DNA of 64,000 nt, taken from BOG-994 sp049514215. GTDB lineage: Bacteria; Pseudomonadota; Gammaproteobacteria; Burkholderiales; Burkholderiaceae_D. A program made the translations under genes and the position numbers. The stretch's first letter is position 1. Each line of letters opens with the position of its first letter. Shown piece by piece: positions 25,638 through 34,469 of this stretch. The stretch is from positions 1-64,000 of the forward strand of contig JBEKVI010000014.1 of assembly GCA_049514215.1 (NCBI GenBank). Direction: 5' to 3'. The notes under the pieces were generated by a model. The model was not told where the DNA came from. It saw only the letters and a list, made by a program, of their open reading frames with translations, and did no database searches.

Positions 25638-26816
25638 TCAGCCCGCTCGTGCTTCGAGTGCTGCGACGGCCGGCAGGGTCTTGCCTTCGAGAAACTCGAG
25701 GAAGGCGCCGCCGCCGGTCGATATGTAACCGACCTTATCGGTAATCCCGAACTGGGCGATCGCTGCCAGTGTATCCCCACCGCCTGCAATCGAAAATGCA
25801 CCCGACTTTGCGATCGCCTCGGCAATGGCCCGCGTTCCGTCGGAGAACGCGGCGAATTCGAAGACCCCCATGGGCCCGTTCCAGACGATGGTTCCGGCGC
25901 GTTCGATGAGTTCAGACAGGCGCGCCGCGGTCTTGGGCCCGATGTCGAGGATCAGGTCGTCCGCTGCGACGTCGTGGGCATCCTTGGTCGTCGCCACCGC
26001 ATCAGCGGAAAACGTGCGCGCGGTGACGACGTCTTCCGGCAATGGGACCTCAGCACCCCGTTCTCGCATGATCTCCACCACGGCGCGCGCCTCCCCCAGC
26101 AGGTCGGATTCGCACAAGGACTTCCCGATCGGCAGGCCCGCCGCCTTCATGAAGGTGTTGGCAATTCCGCCACCGACGATGAGCTGGTCGACCATCCCGG
26201 CAAGTGAGCGCAGGATCGTCAACTTGGTTGACACCTTCGATCCTGCGACGATCGCCAACAGAGGGCGGCGCGGATGCGACAAAGCCCGCGAGAGCGCATC
26301 CAGTTCGGCCGCCAGAAGGGGCCCGGCGCAGGCCACAGGGGCAAACTCGGCCATGCCCACCGTGGTCGCCTCGGCCCGATGGGCGGTGCCGAAAGCATCG
26401 TTGACGTAGACGTCGCAAAGCGCCGCCATACGCCGCGCCAGCTCCGCGTCGTTTTTCTTCTCGCCCGGATTTGCCCTGCAGTTTTCAAGCAAAACCACCT
26501 CGCCCGGGGCGAGCTTCACGCCGTCGACCCAGTCGGTCAAAAGCGGCACGGGCCGACCCAACAGGTCCGACAGGCGCGCCCCGATGGGCGCAAGAGAATC
26601 CTCGGGCTTGAGCGCGCCCTCGGTGGGTCTTCCCAGGTGAGAGGTCACCATCACCGCCGCGCCGGCATCAAGGCCGAACCGGATAGCCGCCAGCGAGGCG
26701 CGAATCCGCGTGTCGTCGGTAATGCGTCCCGCATCGTCCTGGGGCACGTTCAGATCCGAGCGGATGAAAACGCGCTTCCCCTTGAGGTCGAGGTCGGTCA
26801 TGCGGAGAAATTTCAT
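25638..26816 (-). CDS. pgk: Phosphoglycerate kinase
   Basis: 392 residues. Interconverts 1,3-bisphosphoglycerate and 3-phosphoglycerate with ADP/ATP. RVFIRSDLNVPQDD is the N-terminal substrate segment, VTSHLGRPTEG contacts the phosphate, GSKVSTKLTIL and VGGGIANTFMKAAG are typical, and NGPMGVFEFAAFSDGT plus AGGGDTLAA form the nucleotide side. It is 41 bases upstream of pyk and 74 downstream of gap. Confidence 0.97.
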   Translation of the reverse strand: MKFLRMTDLDLKGKRVFIRSDLNVPQDDAGRITDDTRIRASLAAIRFGLDAGAAVMVTSHLGRPTEGALKPEDSLAPIGARLSDLLGRPVPLLTDWVDGVKLAPGEVVLLENCRANPGEKKNDAELARRMAALCDVYVNDAFGTAHRAEATTVGMAEFAPVACAGPLLAAELDALSRALSHPRRPLLAIVAGSKVSTKLTILRSLAGMVDQLIVGGGIANTFMKAAGLPIGKSLCESDLLGEARAVVEIMRERGAEVPLPEDVVTARTFSADAVATTKDAHDVAADDLILDIGPKTAARLSELIERAGTIVWNGPMGVFEFAAFSDGTRAIAEAIAKSGAFSIAGGGDTLAAIAQFGITDKVGYISTGGGAFLEFLEGKTLPAVAALEARAG

Positions 26817-26890
26817 GGGCGATTGGAAAGAACGCTTCCACGGGCCCGCAGGGGCCCGGGATTGGAGTCAGATGGACGTGGGCCCAGGCA

Positions 26891-27901
26891 CTAGCGCGCC
26901 TGCATGAGCGCAACGGTGGTGTCGAGCATGCGGCTGCTAAAACCCCACTCGTTGTCATACCAGCTTGACACCTTCACGAGGGATCCTGACACCTTGGTGA
27001 GCGTGGCATCGAAGGTCGACGAGGCCGGGTTGTGATTGAAGTCGACCGAAACCAGAGGCAGCGTGTTGTAGGCCAGGATTCCCTTAAGCGCCCCCTCCGA
27101 GGCCTCTTTCATGATGGCATTGACTTCGTCTACGGTGGTCGGACGCGCTGCAATGAAGGAGAGATCGACGATTGAAACGTTGATGGTCGGAACACGAATC
27201 GCGTACCCATCGAGTTTCCCGTGGAGTTCGGGCATGACCAATCCGATGGCCGCGGCCGCCCCGGTCTTGGTGGGGATCATCGACATCGTGGCCGAACGCG
27301 CGCGTCGCAGGTCTTCGTGATAGACGTCGGTGAGAACCTGGTCGTTGGTGTAGGAATGGATGGTCGTCATGAGTCCGCTGACCACCCCGATCTTCTGGTG
27401 CAGCGGCATGACGAGCGGCGCTAAGCAATTGGTCGTACAACTCGCGTTCGAGATCACGGTATCACTGGCTTTAAGGACCTTGTGGTTGACGCCAAAAACC
27501 ACGGTCGCATCGACATCCTTGCCGCCGGGGGCGGAGATGATGACCTTCTTTGCCCCGGCCCGGATATGGGCGAGCGACTTTTCCTTGGTTGTGAAAAGTC
27601 CCGTGCATTCCAATACCACATCGACGCCCAGGCTCCCCCAGGGCAGTTCGGCCGGATTACGCTGGGCGAACACTTTGATTGCATCTCCGTTGACGAGGAT
27701 CGCATCGCCTTCGGCTGCGACCGTACCGGGAAAACGTCCGTGTACGGTGTCGTACTGCGTCAGATGCGCGTTGGTCTTCGGGTCGCCCAAGTCATTGATC
27801 GCAACGAACTGCAGATCGTGCTTCTTGCCGCCCTCGTAGTGGGCGCGCAAGATGTTGCGGCCAATCCGGCCATAGCCGTTGATGCCAACTCGAATGGTCA
27901 T
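26891..27901 (-). CDS. gap: Glyceraldehyde-3-phosphate dehydrogenase, type I
   Basis: 336 residues. Rossmann loop INGYGRIGRNILRA, catalytic ISNASCTTNCLAPL with the active-site Cys, the His in MTTIHSYTNDQ and the C-terminal SWYDNEWGFS are complete. NDLGDPKTNAHL follows the nucleotide-binding strand; its Asp favours NAD, although Gap preference can be mixed. Placed after tkt, as in the betaproteobacterial glycolytic/gluconeogenic operon. Confidence 0.97.
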   Translation of the reverse strand: MTIRVGINGYGRIGRNILRAHYEGGKKHDLQFVAINDLGDPKTNAHLTQYDTVHGRFPGTVAAEGDAILVNGDAIKVFAQRNPAELPWGSLGVDVVLECTGLFTTKEKSLAHIRAGAKKVIISAPGGKDVDATVVFGVNHKVLKASDTVISNASCTTNCLAPLVMPLHQKIGVVSGLMTTIHSYTNDQVLTDVYHEDLRRARSATMSMIPTKTGAAAAIGLVMPELHGKLDGYAIRVPTINVSIVDLSFIAARPTTVDEVNAIMKEASEGALKGILAYNTLPLVSVDFNHNPASSTFDATLTKVSGSLVKVSSWYDNEWGFSSRMLDTTVALMQAR

Positions 27902-27975
27902 ACCGATCTCCCTAAAAGAATCGTGGGGCAGGAGACGCCGCGCAACGCGCGCGTGCCGAACTCCCCTGGCCTGCT

Positions 27976-29976
27976 TTAGAGCACATGCTGGACGGTCGCG
28001 ACGACATTCTCAACAGTAAAGTGGAAAAATTTGAACAAAGCGTCGCCTGGAGCCGACTCCCCGAAAGTGTCAATTCCGATAACCGCCCCGCTGCCCCGCA
28101 CGTACTTCCACCAGAAATCGGTCACACCGGCTTCGATCGCGATCCTGGGCGGCCCATCGGGCAGCACGGAACTCTTGTACTCCTGGCTTTGTCGGTCGAA
28201 CACGCTCGTCGAGGGCATCGAGACGACGCGCACACTGATACCAAGTTCAGCCAAGGCACGCTGGGCCTTCATGGCAAGACCGACCTCTGAACCGGTGGCA
28301 ATCAGGATCGCCCGGGGCACTTTTACGTCGGCCAGCACATAGGCGCCTTTGCGGATGTTCTCGACCTGGGCCGTCGTTTTTTCCAGATACGGCAGGTTTT
28401 GACGGGAAAAGACGAGCGAACTCGGGCCATCGGCCCGCTCCACCGCCGCAATCCACGCAATCGCCGTCTCGGTCGTATCAGCTGGGCGCCACAGATCCAT
28501 ATGGGGAATGAGCCTCAGACTGGAGAGGTGCTCGATCGACTGGTGGGTGGGTCCGTCTTCGCCCAGGCCGATCGAGTCGTGGGTGAACACGAAGATCGAC
28601 CGTATCTTCATGAGCGCCGACATCCGTAAGGCATTGCGACTGTAGTCCGAGAAGGTGAGAAACGTGCCCCCAAATGGAATCAACCCACCATGGCAGGCCA
28701 CGCCATTGAGGATGGCGCTCATCCCAAACTCGCGCACGCCGTAATTCACATAGTGTCCCGGCTGAAAAATGCCGTCGTTTACGCGCAGCGTCACGGCCTT
28801 GTCCCACTGCGTCAGATTGCTGGGGGTGAGATCCGCCGATCCGCCAAGCAGCTCCGGCAACGCGGGCGCCAAGGCATCGAGCGCCTGCTGGGAGGACTTG
28901 CGGGTGGCGACGGTCTCTTTCTTCTCGAGCGTGCGGCGGATCAGGGCCTCGCTCGTCTCCGCCCAGTTTCTCGGTAAGCGCCCCAATGCGCGGCGTTCGA
29001 ATTCGCTCGCTTCCTGCGGAAAGCGTTCGCGATAGTGCGCAAAGAGATCTTGCCATTCGCCTTCGAGCCTGGCCCCACGAGCCCGGCTATCCCAAGCGGC
29101 ATAGAGATCCTCGGGTATGACAAACGGTGGGTACTCCCAGCCCAGCGCCTCGCGCGTAGCCTTGACCTCGGCTTCCCCCAAGGCGCTCCCGTGGGCCTTC
29201 TCGGTGCCCTGGAGATGCGGCGCGCCCTCCCCGATCACGGTCTTGCACATGATGAAGGTGGGACGTTCTGACTTCTGTGCCCGCTCGAATGCGGCACAGA
29301 TCGCCGCACCGTCCTTCCCATTGATGTCGCGCTCGACGTGCCAGCCGTAGGCCTCGAAGCGCTTGGCAGTATCGTCGGTAAACCAGTTGGTCACTTCCCC
29401 ATCGATCGAGATCCCGTTGTCGTCATAGACCACGATGAGTTTGCCAAGACGCCACTTCCCGGCGAGGGAGGCCGCCTCGTGCGAAATCCCTTCCATCATG
29501 CAGCCGTCGCCCGCAAACACGTAGGTCCTGTGATCGACGATTTCGAACCCGGGCCGATTGAACTCGGCCGCGAGGAGCTTCTCGGTGAGCGCCATCCCCA
29601 CTCCATTGGCCAAGCCCTGCCCGAGCGGTCCGGTGGTGGTCTCCACGCCCGGCGTGATGCCCCGCTCCGGATGACCTGGCGTCTTGGAATGGAGCTGGCG
29701 GAAGTTTTCCAGTTCCTCCATCGGAAGCGCATAACCGGTCAGATGCAACAGCGCGTACTGCAGCATCGAACCATGACCGTTGGACAGGACAAAGCGATCG
29801 CGATTGAGCCACTCGGGATTGGCCGGATTAAAGCGCAGGTAATTTTTCCAGAGCGCCACCGCGATATCGGCCATGCCCATGGGCATGCCGGGGTGTCCGG
29901 AATTGGCTTTCTGAACAGCGTCCATCGCCAAGGCCCGAATTGCGTTGGCCATACGGATAGTCAGGCTTGCGGTCAT
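27976..29976 (-). CDS. tkt: Transketolase
   Basis: 666 residues from the ATG at 29976, preceded by AAGGTGG; an in-frame upstream start at 30042 extends into the promoter region. Thiamine-diphosphate enzyme of the pentose phosphate and Calvin pathways. ANSGHPGMPMGMAD, GPLGQGLANGVGMA, the GDGCMMEG...N diphosphate-binding stretch and FTHDSIGLGEDGPTHQ are present. First gene of the tkt-gap-pgk-pyk-fba-purC unit, divergent from rsmE. Confidence 0.97.
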   Translation of the reverse strand: MTASLTIRMANAIRALAMDAVQKANSGHPGMPMGMADIAVALWKNYLRFNPANPEWLNRDRFVLSNGHGSMLQYALLHLTGYALPMEELENFRQLHSKTPGHPERGITPGVETTTGPLGQGLANGVGMALTEKLLAAEFNRPGFEIVDHRTYVFAGDGCMMEGISHEAASLAGKWRLGKLIVVYDDNGISIDGEVTNWFTDDTAKRFEAYGWHVERDINGKDGAAICAAFERAQKSERPTFIMCKTVIGEGAPHLQGTEKAHGSALGEAEVKATREALGWEYPPFVIPEDLYAAWDSRARGARLEGEWQDLFAHYRERFPQEASEFERRALGRLPRNWAETSEALIRRTLEKKETVATRKSSQQALDALAPALPELLGGSADLTPSNLTQWDKAVTLRVNDGIFQPGHYVNYGVREFGMSAILNGVACHGGLIPFGGTFLTFSDYSRNALRMSALMKIRSIFVFTHDSIGLGEDGPTHQSIEHLSSLRLIPHMDLWRPADTTETAIAWIAAVERADGPSSLVFSRQNLPYLEKTTAQVENIRKGAYVLADVKVPRAILIATGSEVGLAMKAQRALAELGISVRVVSMPSTSVFDRQSQEYKSSVLPDGPPRIAIEAGVTDFWWKYVRGSGAVIGIDTFGESAPGDALFKFFHFTVENVVATVQHVL

Positions 29977-30109
29977 TTGAGATTCCACCTTTGCGAGGAT
30001 GGGAATCTTCAGCCTTTCGCCGCGAAGTTGGGCTAAGACCAAAGAAACGGGATTTTAACAGAGCCGCCCCGCTCGCCTTATACCCCGGCGTGGGCGGCTG
30101 CTTGAGGAA

Positions 30110-30140
30110 ATTGTCGTCTCTCCCTAAAGCAAGAGACAAT
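30110..30140. promoter_or_regulatory. Inverted repeat in the tkt-rsmE divergent region
   Basis: ATTGTC (30110-30115), a bulged G, TCT (30117-30119) pairs with AGA-GACAAT (30132-30140), nine pairs around a 12-base loop. It stands 134 bases before tkt and 99 before rsmE. It may be a regulator site for the glycolytic operon; no regulator gene is adjacent. The rest of 29977-30238 holds no gene that I can support. Confidence 0.35.
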
Positions 30141-30238
30141 CCAGGCGTTCCATCTGAACGTTTTGGTCCCGACCACCGCAAAAGTTCCCGGCTGCCGCCC
30201 CAAAACAGACTCTCCCCCACGACCTTTTCGCTAATCCT

Positions 30239-31012
30239 ATGCCGCGGTTTTTCGTCGACGTCTCGTTGCAGTTGGGACAGACTGTCACCCTGACTTCAGG
30301 CGCTCAGCATCACGCCTTGAGCGTTTTGCGGCTCAAGCACGGCGACGCGGTGACGCTGTTTAACGGCTTGGGCGGTGAGTTTCATGGCCAGCTGCAGCGG
30401 GGTTCGGGCCGGGAAGTTCACGTCGCGCTCCATTCGTTCGATGCTCGCGAGGCTGAGCTGCCCTATCCGATCGTGCTCGCCCAGGGCTTGCCCTCGGGCG
30501 ACAAGATGGATTGGATCGTGGAGAAGGCGGCTGAGTTGGGCGCCCAAGTCGTGCAGCCGCTCGCCTTGGCACGAAGCGTGGTGCGACTTTCGGGGGAACG
30601 GGAAAGGCGCCGGGTTGTGCACTGGCAAGGTGTCGCCGTCTCAGCCTGCGAGCAGTGTGGCCGTAACCAAGTCCTGAAGGTGAGAGAACCATTGACGCTG
30701 CGCGCATGGCTTGACCAGATCGCAGCTGCGGGGCAGCGCCTGTACGCCAACCCTGGAGCCAAGGCGGCCCTCGCAGAGCTTGCCGCTCCGGCCAGCGGGG
30801 TTCAGGTCTACCTTGCTATCGGTCCCGAAGGCGGTTTTAGCGAGGAAGAGGCCGAAGCACTCGAGTCGGCCGGCTTTGCCGCGGTCTCCCTCGGCAGTAG
30901 GGTATTGCGAACGGAGACGGCAGGACTGGCTGCGCTCGCCATGTTGGGGGCCTTGTGGACGCGAAGCAAAGCCCCCTCATCAGCCCCAACAGGGGATGGA
31001 GCATCAGCTTAG
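30239..31012 (+). CDS. rsmE: 16S rRNA m3U1498 methyltransferase RsmE
   Basis: 257 residues of the SPOUT superfamily. N-terminal PUA-like domain MPRFFVDVSL...QHHALSVLRLKHGD, then the knotted SAM domain with AIGPEGGFSEEEAEA and SLGSRVLRTETAGLAALAML (SRVLRTETAGLAAL). Methylates U1498 in 16S rRNA. It starts a plus-strand unit divergent from tkt. Its 3' end overlaps the convergent patatin gene by nine bases. Confidence 0.96.
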   Translation: MPRFFVDVSLQLGQTVTLTSGAQHHALSVLRLKHGDAVTLFNGLGGEFHGQLQRGSGREVHVALHSFDAREAELPYPIVLAQGLPSGDKMDWIVEKAAELGAQVVQPLALARSVVRLSGERERRRVVHWQGVAVSACEQCGRNQVLKVREPLTLRAWLDQIAAAGQRLYANPGAKAALAELAAPASGVQVYLAIGPEGGFSEEEAEALESAGFAAVSLGSRVLRTETAGLAALAMLGALWTRSKAPSSAPTGDGASA

Positions 31013-32254
31013 TTCCTCCAGCGGCCTTGCCCCCACGATGAAATCGATCACCTCGGTCTTGCGTGCCAGGGTGTCCTCGACGCCGAGATTGATGAGCTCT
31101 CGCGTATAGCTCGATTCGAACAGCAGGTAGCTCGCAAGGGCCGCACCGCGCGCATCCGTGGCGCCCATTCCCCTGAGCATCGCCCTGACCGGCAACGGCA
31201 GGCTGTTGACATGGCGCGATGCGATTTCGTCCAGGCGTTGCGAAGGTGAGATGACGAGCACGTCGATGGGGCGCAGCATGGTTTGTGCGCGCTCGCCCTC
31301 TGAAAGAAGCGCGAGGGTCCGGTTGACTCTGAGCAAACGCTCGATATCCCCGGCCAGGCTATCGAGAAAGATGCTCGACAGGGCGTGGCCTGCGATCTGG
31401 GCCAAGCTTGGATAGCTCGGATCGGCCGGAGCGACTTGAGAAACCGGCTCCTGCATGCGCCCGGCGCCGATGACGACGATGCGGTCAGCGCCCAGGTGAA
31501 TGGCCGGACTGATGGGGGCAAGCTGACGCATCGAGCCGTCACCAAAGAACTCGGGCCGGCCGCGCAGCATGAGCGACTTGGCCGGAAAGACAAACGGGAT
31601 CGCCGAGGAGGCCAAAAGATGGTCGATGCCGATCGCCTCGGGAATGGCGAGTCGCTGGGACCGAGTCCAGGGTTCGATGAGCTGGGCGGCCTGATAAAAG
31701 GTCACATGGGAGCCCGACGTGTAGCTCGAGACCGTGACCGCCAGCGCGCGCAGCGAGCTCGTCTCGAGCAGTCTTGCGACCTGGCTTGGATCGATCATGT
31801 GGGTCAGAAGCTCCGACAGGGGCGCATTGTCGAAAAGCGATTTCGGGCGTGCCCGCGACCACTTCCTCAAGGTCCAGCCGATCGACAGGGCGGTCAGCCA
31901 GCGCGCGCCCGTCTTGACCACCCCCAGCGAATCCGAACGATAGACCTGTTCGGCGCGGAAGTTCTCCCAGACCTCGACGATGCGCGCCACCGCGATCTGA
32001 AAGTCGTCCGCCCGCGAGGCAAATGCGGTGGCGTTGATGGCGCCTGCCGATGTGCCCACGACGATCGGGAACGGGTTCCTGTGGGCGAGATCCTCGCGAC
32101 CGCGTTCCTGTGCGCGTTCTTCGAGCAGCATGGCGATCGCCTTGAGAACTCCGACCTGATAGCCGGCACGCGCACCGCCGCCCGAGAGCACGAGGCCAGT
32201 GAGGCGCTCGTGGGCCCGACTCGCTTGCGAATCCAAGGAGAGTTCGACCGACAT
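31004..32254 (-). CDS. Patatin-like phospholipase
   Basis: 416 residues from ATG 32254. Oxyanion loop SGGGARAGYQVGVLKA (GGGARAG at 25-31), nucleophile Ser69 in VGTSAGAINA, and the dyad Asp in FFGDGSMRQLAPIS. These are the patatin/RssA-type lipid acyl hydrolase motifs. No signal peptide is visible, so the inner-membrane face is the likely site. The region after residue 320 (DSLAGDIERLLRVNRTLALL) resembles the C-terminal part of RssA-like bacterial patatins. An in-frame ATG 174 bases upstream would cross the start of the divergent membrane gene; I reject it. Lipid substrate unknown. Confidence 0.9.
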   Translation of the reverse strand: MSVELSLDSQASRAHERLTGLVLSGGGARAGYQVGVLKAIAMLLEERAQERGREDLAHRNPFPIVVGTSAGAINATAFASRADDFQIAVARIVEVWENFRAEQVYRSDSLGVVKTGARWLTALSIGWTLRKWSRARPKSLFDNAPLSELLTHMIDPSQVARLLETSSLRALAVTVSSYTSGSHVTFYQAAQLIEPWTRSQRLAIPEAIGIDHLLASSAIPFVFPAKSLMLRGRPEFFGDGSMRQLAPISPAIHLGADRIVVIGAGRMQEPVSQVAPADPSYPSLAQIAGHALSSIFLDSLAGDIERLLRVNRTLALLSEGERAQTMLRPIDVLVISPSQRLDEIASRHVNSLPLPVRAMLRGMGATDARGAALASYLLFESSYTRELINLGVEDTLARKTEVIDFIVGARPLEELS

Positions 32255-32329
32255 GGGAGGCGAATTTAGCACGCCCTTCGCAGCCTGGGCTCTGCAATGC
32301 ACCATCGGGGCAATGCGATAATCCTCCCC

Positions 32330-32707
32330 ATGAAAAAGCTCGCCCTGCCTTGGCTTGTCGCCCTTGCCGTGACGGGATTGGCGATTCTCGCCCGCACTTT
32401 TGTCATCCAGCCGCCTGAGGTCGCACACCAGTGTGACGGTGTTGGAGCCGGACCGTGGTGGTGTCTCGCGCGCTCGGCCATCATCATGACCTACTCCAGG
32501 TATGGTCTGGGCTACGCGGCGCTCGTGCTATCTATCCTGTGTCTATTGCGGCGCGGCGTGATCATCAGCTGTGCTGCTCTATCCGTCGGTGGGGCGGGGC
32601 TCGTCCTGTACTGCTACGAGCCCGGTGCCGTCGCGTTCGCCGTGGGCGCGCTCGTGCTGGCCCGCCGGCAGCACCAAATCCTCATGGGAAGACCTCGTCT
32701 GGCGTAA
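32330..32707 (+). CDS. Small hypothetical membrane protein
   Basis: 125 residues from ATG 32330. Hydrophobic segments near 6-24, 47-66, 70-87 and 90-108 suggest three or four membrane passes. Residues 25-45 contain two Cys (HQCDG and GPWWCLA) that may face the periplasm. I recognise no family. It is divergent from the patatin by 75 bases. Its last 129 bases overlap the 3' end of the convergent GH17 gene; one of the two ends could therefore be mis-set. Confidence 0.55.
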   Translation: MKKLALPWLVALAVTGLAILARTFVIQPPEVAHQCDGVGAGPWWCLARSAIIMTYSRYGLGYAALVLSILCLLRRGVIISCAALSVGGAGLVLYCYEPGAVAFAVGALVLARRQHQILMGRPRLA

Positions 32708-34318
32708 CGCAACCAGGGCGCAGACGCCTGCGAGAAGAGCCCAGAAATCCGCGCTCAGATTGCTAGGCCTCTCGATGACCACGATCAGCACTGAAGCCAC
32801 CAAAAGCCAGAGCGCACAAAGCCGCTCCTCCAAGGCCACCTCGGATCCCACCTCGGTCGCTGAGGTGATAATCGATAGGAGCACCAACGCCCCGCCCGGA
32901 GCTGCAAACAGGAGCGAGGGGAAGTCCCGGTAACGTGGATCGAAGACCAGGAGCAGGTCCATCACGGTCACCGCGAAAAGCCAGGTCATTCTGAGTACCC
33001 CCAGAAAGAGGGCCGTGGACGCAACACCCCGCGGCAACCGCGATCTCCAGGACGCAAGCGGCCGCGGCAGCGCCAGGAGCGGGGCGTTGGGTGTGTCGAC
33101 CCAGCGTGCCAGGACCCAGGCCGCGACTGCGCTCCCAAGGAAGGCCCAAAGGCCAAGCACGCCCGTCAGAACGGTCTCGCCCCAGTTCCGGTTGGCCATG
33201 CCCATGTGGCGCCACTGGGCCCAGAGCGTAGCCCCGACCGCGTCGCCGGCGACGAACAAAATGGCTGTGCCCCAGAGGCGAGAACGGGCGAAGAGCACGC
33301 CGCACGCCGCCCACGCGAGCGCTAGCACCAGGCCCGCCACGATACCCTGGACCCACTCGGGCTCCTCGACGACCGGGCCTTGCAGAGGGAATTTCTCCTC
33401 GAGCGCGGCGTTGTAGAGTCCCCAGAATCCGCCGACCGTACCCTCGAGCTTGCGCTTCCAGGGCTGATCGAACGCTTCGATGACGTTATAGTGGATCCCG
33501 TTGGCGTTGGCCCAGGTCAGGAACTCACGGATGTAGCGGGCCTGATTCACGAGGCTTGGCACAGCCTCGCGCCGTTGCCGCCCTGCGCTGGGCCAGCCCG
33601 TTTCGCCAATGAGGATGTCTCGATCCGGGAACGCGGCCTGCATCTGCTGGCGGATCGAGCGCACATGCGCGAGGGCCTCGGAGACGCCGACAGGCTCGTC
33701 CTCCCAATAGGGCAGGATATGGATCGTCACGAATGAAACGGCACGCGCGACTTCGGGATAGCGCAGCCAGAATTCCCACACGTCGGCATAGGTCACCGGA
33801 AGTCCCGTGGCCGCCCCGACCTGCCGGATGTACGCGGCCAAGGTCGACTGCGGCAATTCGCCGCGCAAGAGCACCTCGTTGCCGACGATCACGGCCGGGA
33901 TCACATCGCGATTCTCCTGCGCGAGCGCAATGCCGCGCCGCAGCTCGCGTTCGTTGTCCACGGGGTTGCGCGAGAGCCAGATGCCCAAAAGCACCTTCAT
34001 GCCGTGCCGGCGCGCAATCGCCGGGACCGCGTCCAGACCGGCGCCCACCGAATAGGTTCGGACGCAGTCAAAGCGCCTGGCGAGGGCCGCGAGGTCTTCC
34101 TCGATGCGTTCGGGGGCAACGAGAAAGTGAGCATCAAACGGGGTCTCGCCAGCCTTTCGATATGGCGCATACGAGACGCACGCGATTCGACCGCCGGGCG
34201 CATCGGGCAGCACGACCGGGCGACTCATCTGCCACCAATAGTCGTTAGCGGCCAGGGCGGCCGCGATCAAGAGGACGACGAGGATGATTCGACGTTGAAA
34301 ATGCGTCGCAGAGAGCAT
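32579..34318 (-). CDS. GH17-family glycoside hydrolase/transglycosylase fused to a membrane domain
   Basis: 579 residues from ATG 34318. Residues 9-27 form a membrane anchor (RRIILVVLLIAAALAANDYW). A beta/alpha barrel follows with CVSYAPYRKAGETPFD and both GH17 glutamates: acid/base Glu148 in VIVGNEVLLRGE and nucleophile Glu239 in ILIGETGWPSAGR. Residues about 310-540 hold around seven membrane segments. GH17 enzymes act on beta-1,3-glucans, so a periplasmic role in trimming or branching an exported glucan is likely. The last 40 residues are polar and lie antisense to the 3' end of the small membrane-protein gene. Confidence 0.82.
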   Translation of the reverse strand: MLSATHFQRRIILVVLLIAAALAANDYWWQMSRPVVLPDAPGGRIACVSYAPYRKAGETPFDAHFLVAPERIEEDLAALARRFDCVRTYSVGAGLDAVPAIARRHGMKVLLGIWLSRNPVDNERELRRGIALAQENRDVIPAVIVGNEVLLRGELPQSTLAAYIRQVGAATGLPVTYADVWEFWLRYPEVARAVSFVTIHILPYWEDEPVGVSEALAHVRSIRQQMQAAFPDRDILIGETGWPSAGRQRREAVPSLVNQARYIREFLTWANANGIHYNVIEAFDQPWKRKLEGTVGGFWGLYNAALEEKFPLQGPVVEEPEWVQGIVAGLVLALAWAACGVLFARSRLWGTAILFVAGDAVGATLWAQWRHMGMANRNWGETVLTGVLGLWAFLGSAVAAWVLARWVDTPNAPLLALPRPLASWRSRLPRGVASTALFLGVLRMTWLFAVTVMDLLLVFDPRYRDFPSLLFAAPGGALVLLSIITSATEVGSEVALEERLCALWLLVASVLIVVIERPSNLSADFWALLAGVCALVALRQTRSSHEDLVLPAGQHERAHGERDGTGLVAVQDEPRPTDG

Positions 34319-34469
34319 GGACACGTGGGTTGGTGGGCTCGCCAGCAAGCTCGCACGGCAGGGCTGGGCCGGGCATGTGCGGCATTGTACCGGCCCGCAG
34401 TAGCCCGGCCGGAGGCCGCGTGGCCTGCGGTGCGCCCTTTGGGCCAAAAGAGTGGGTATCATCGCGCCC

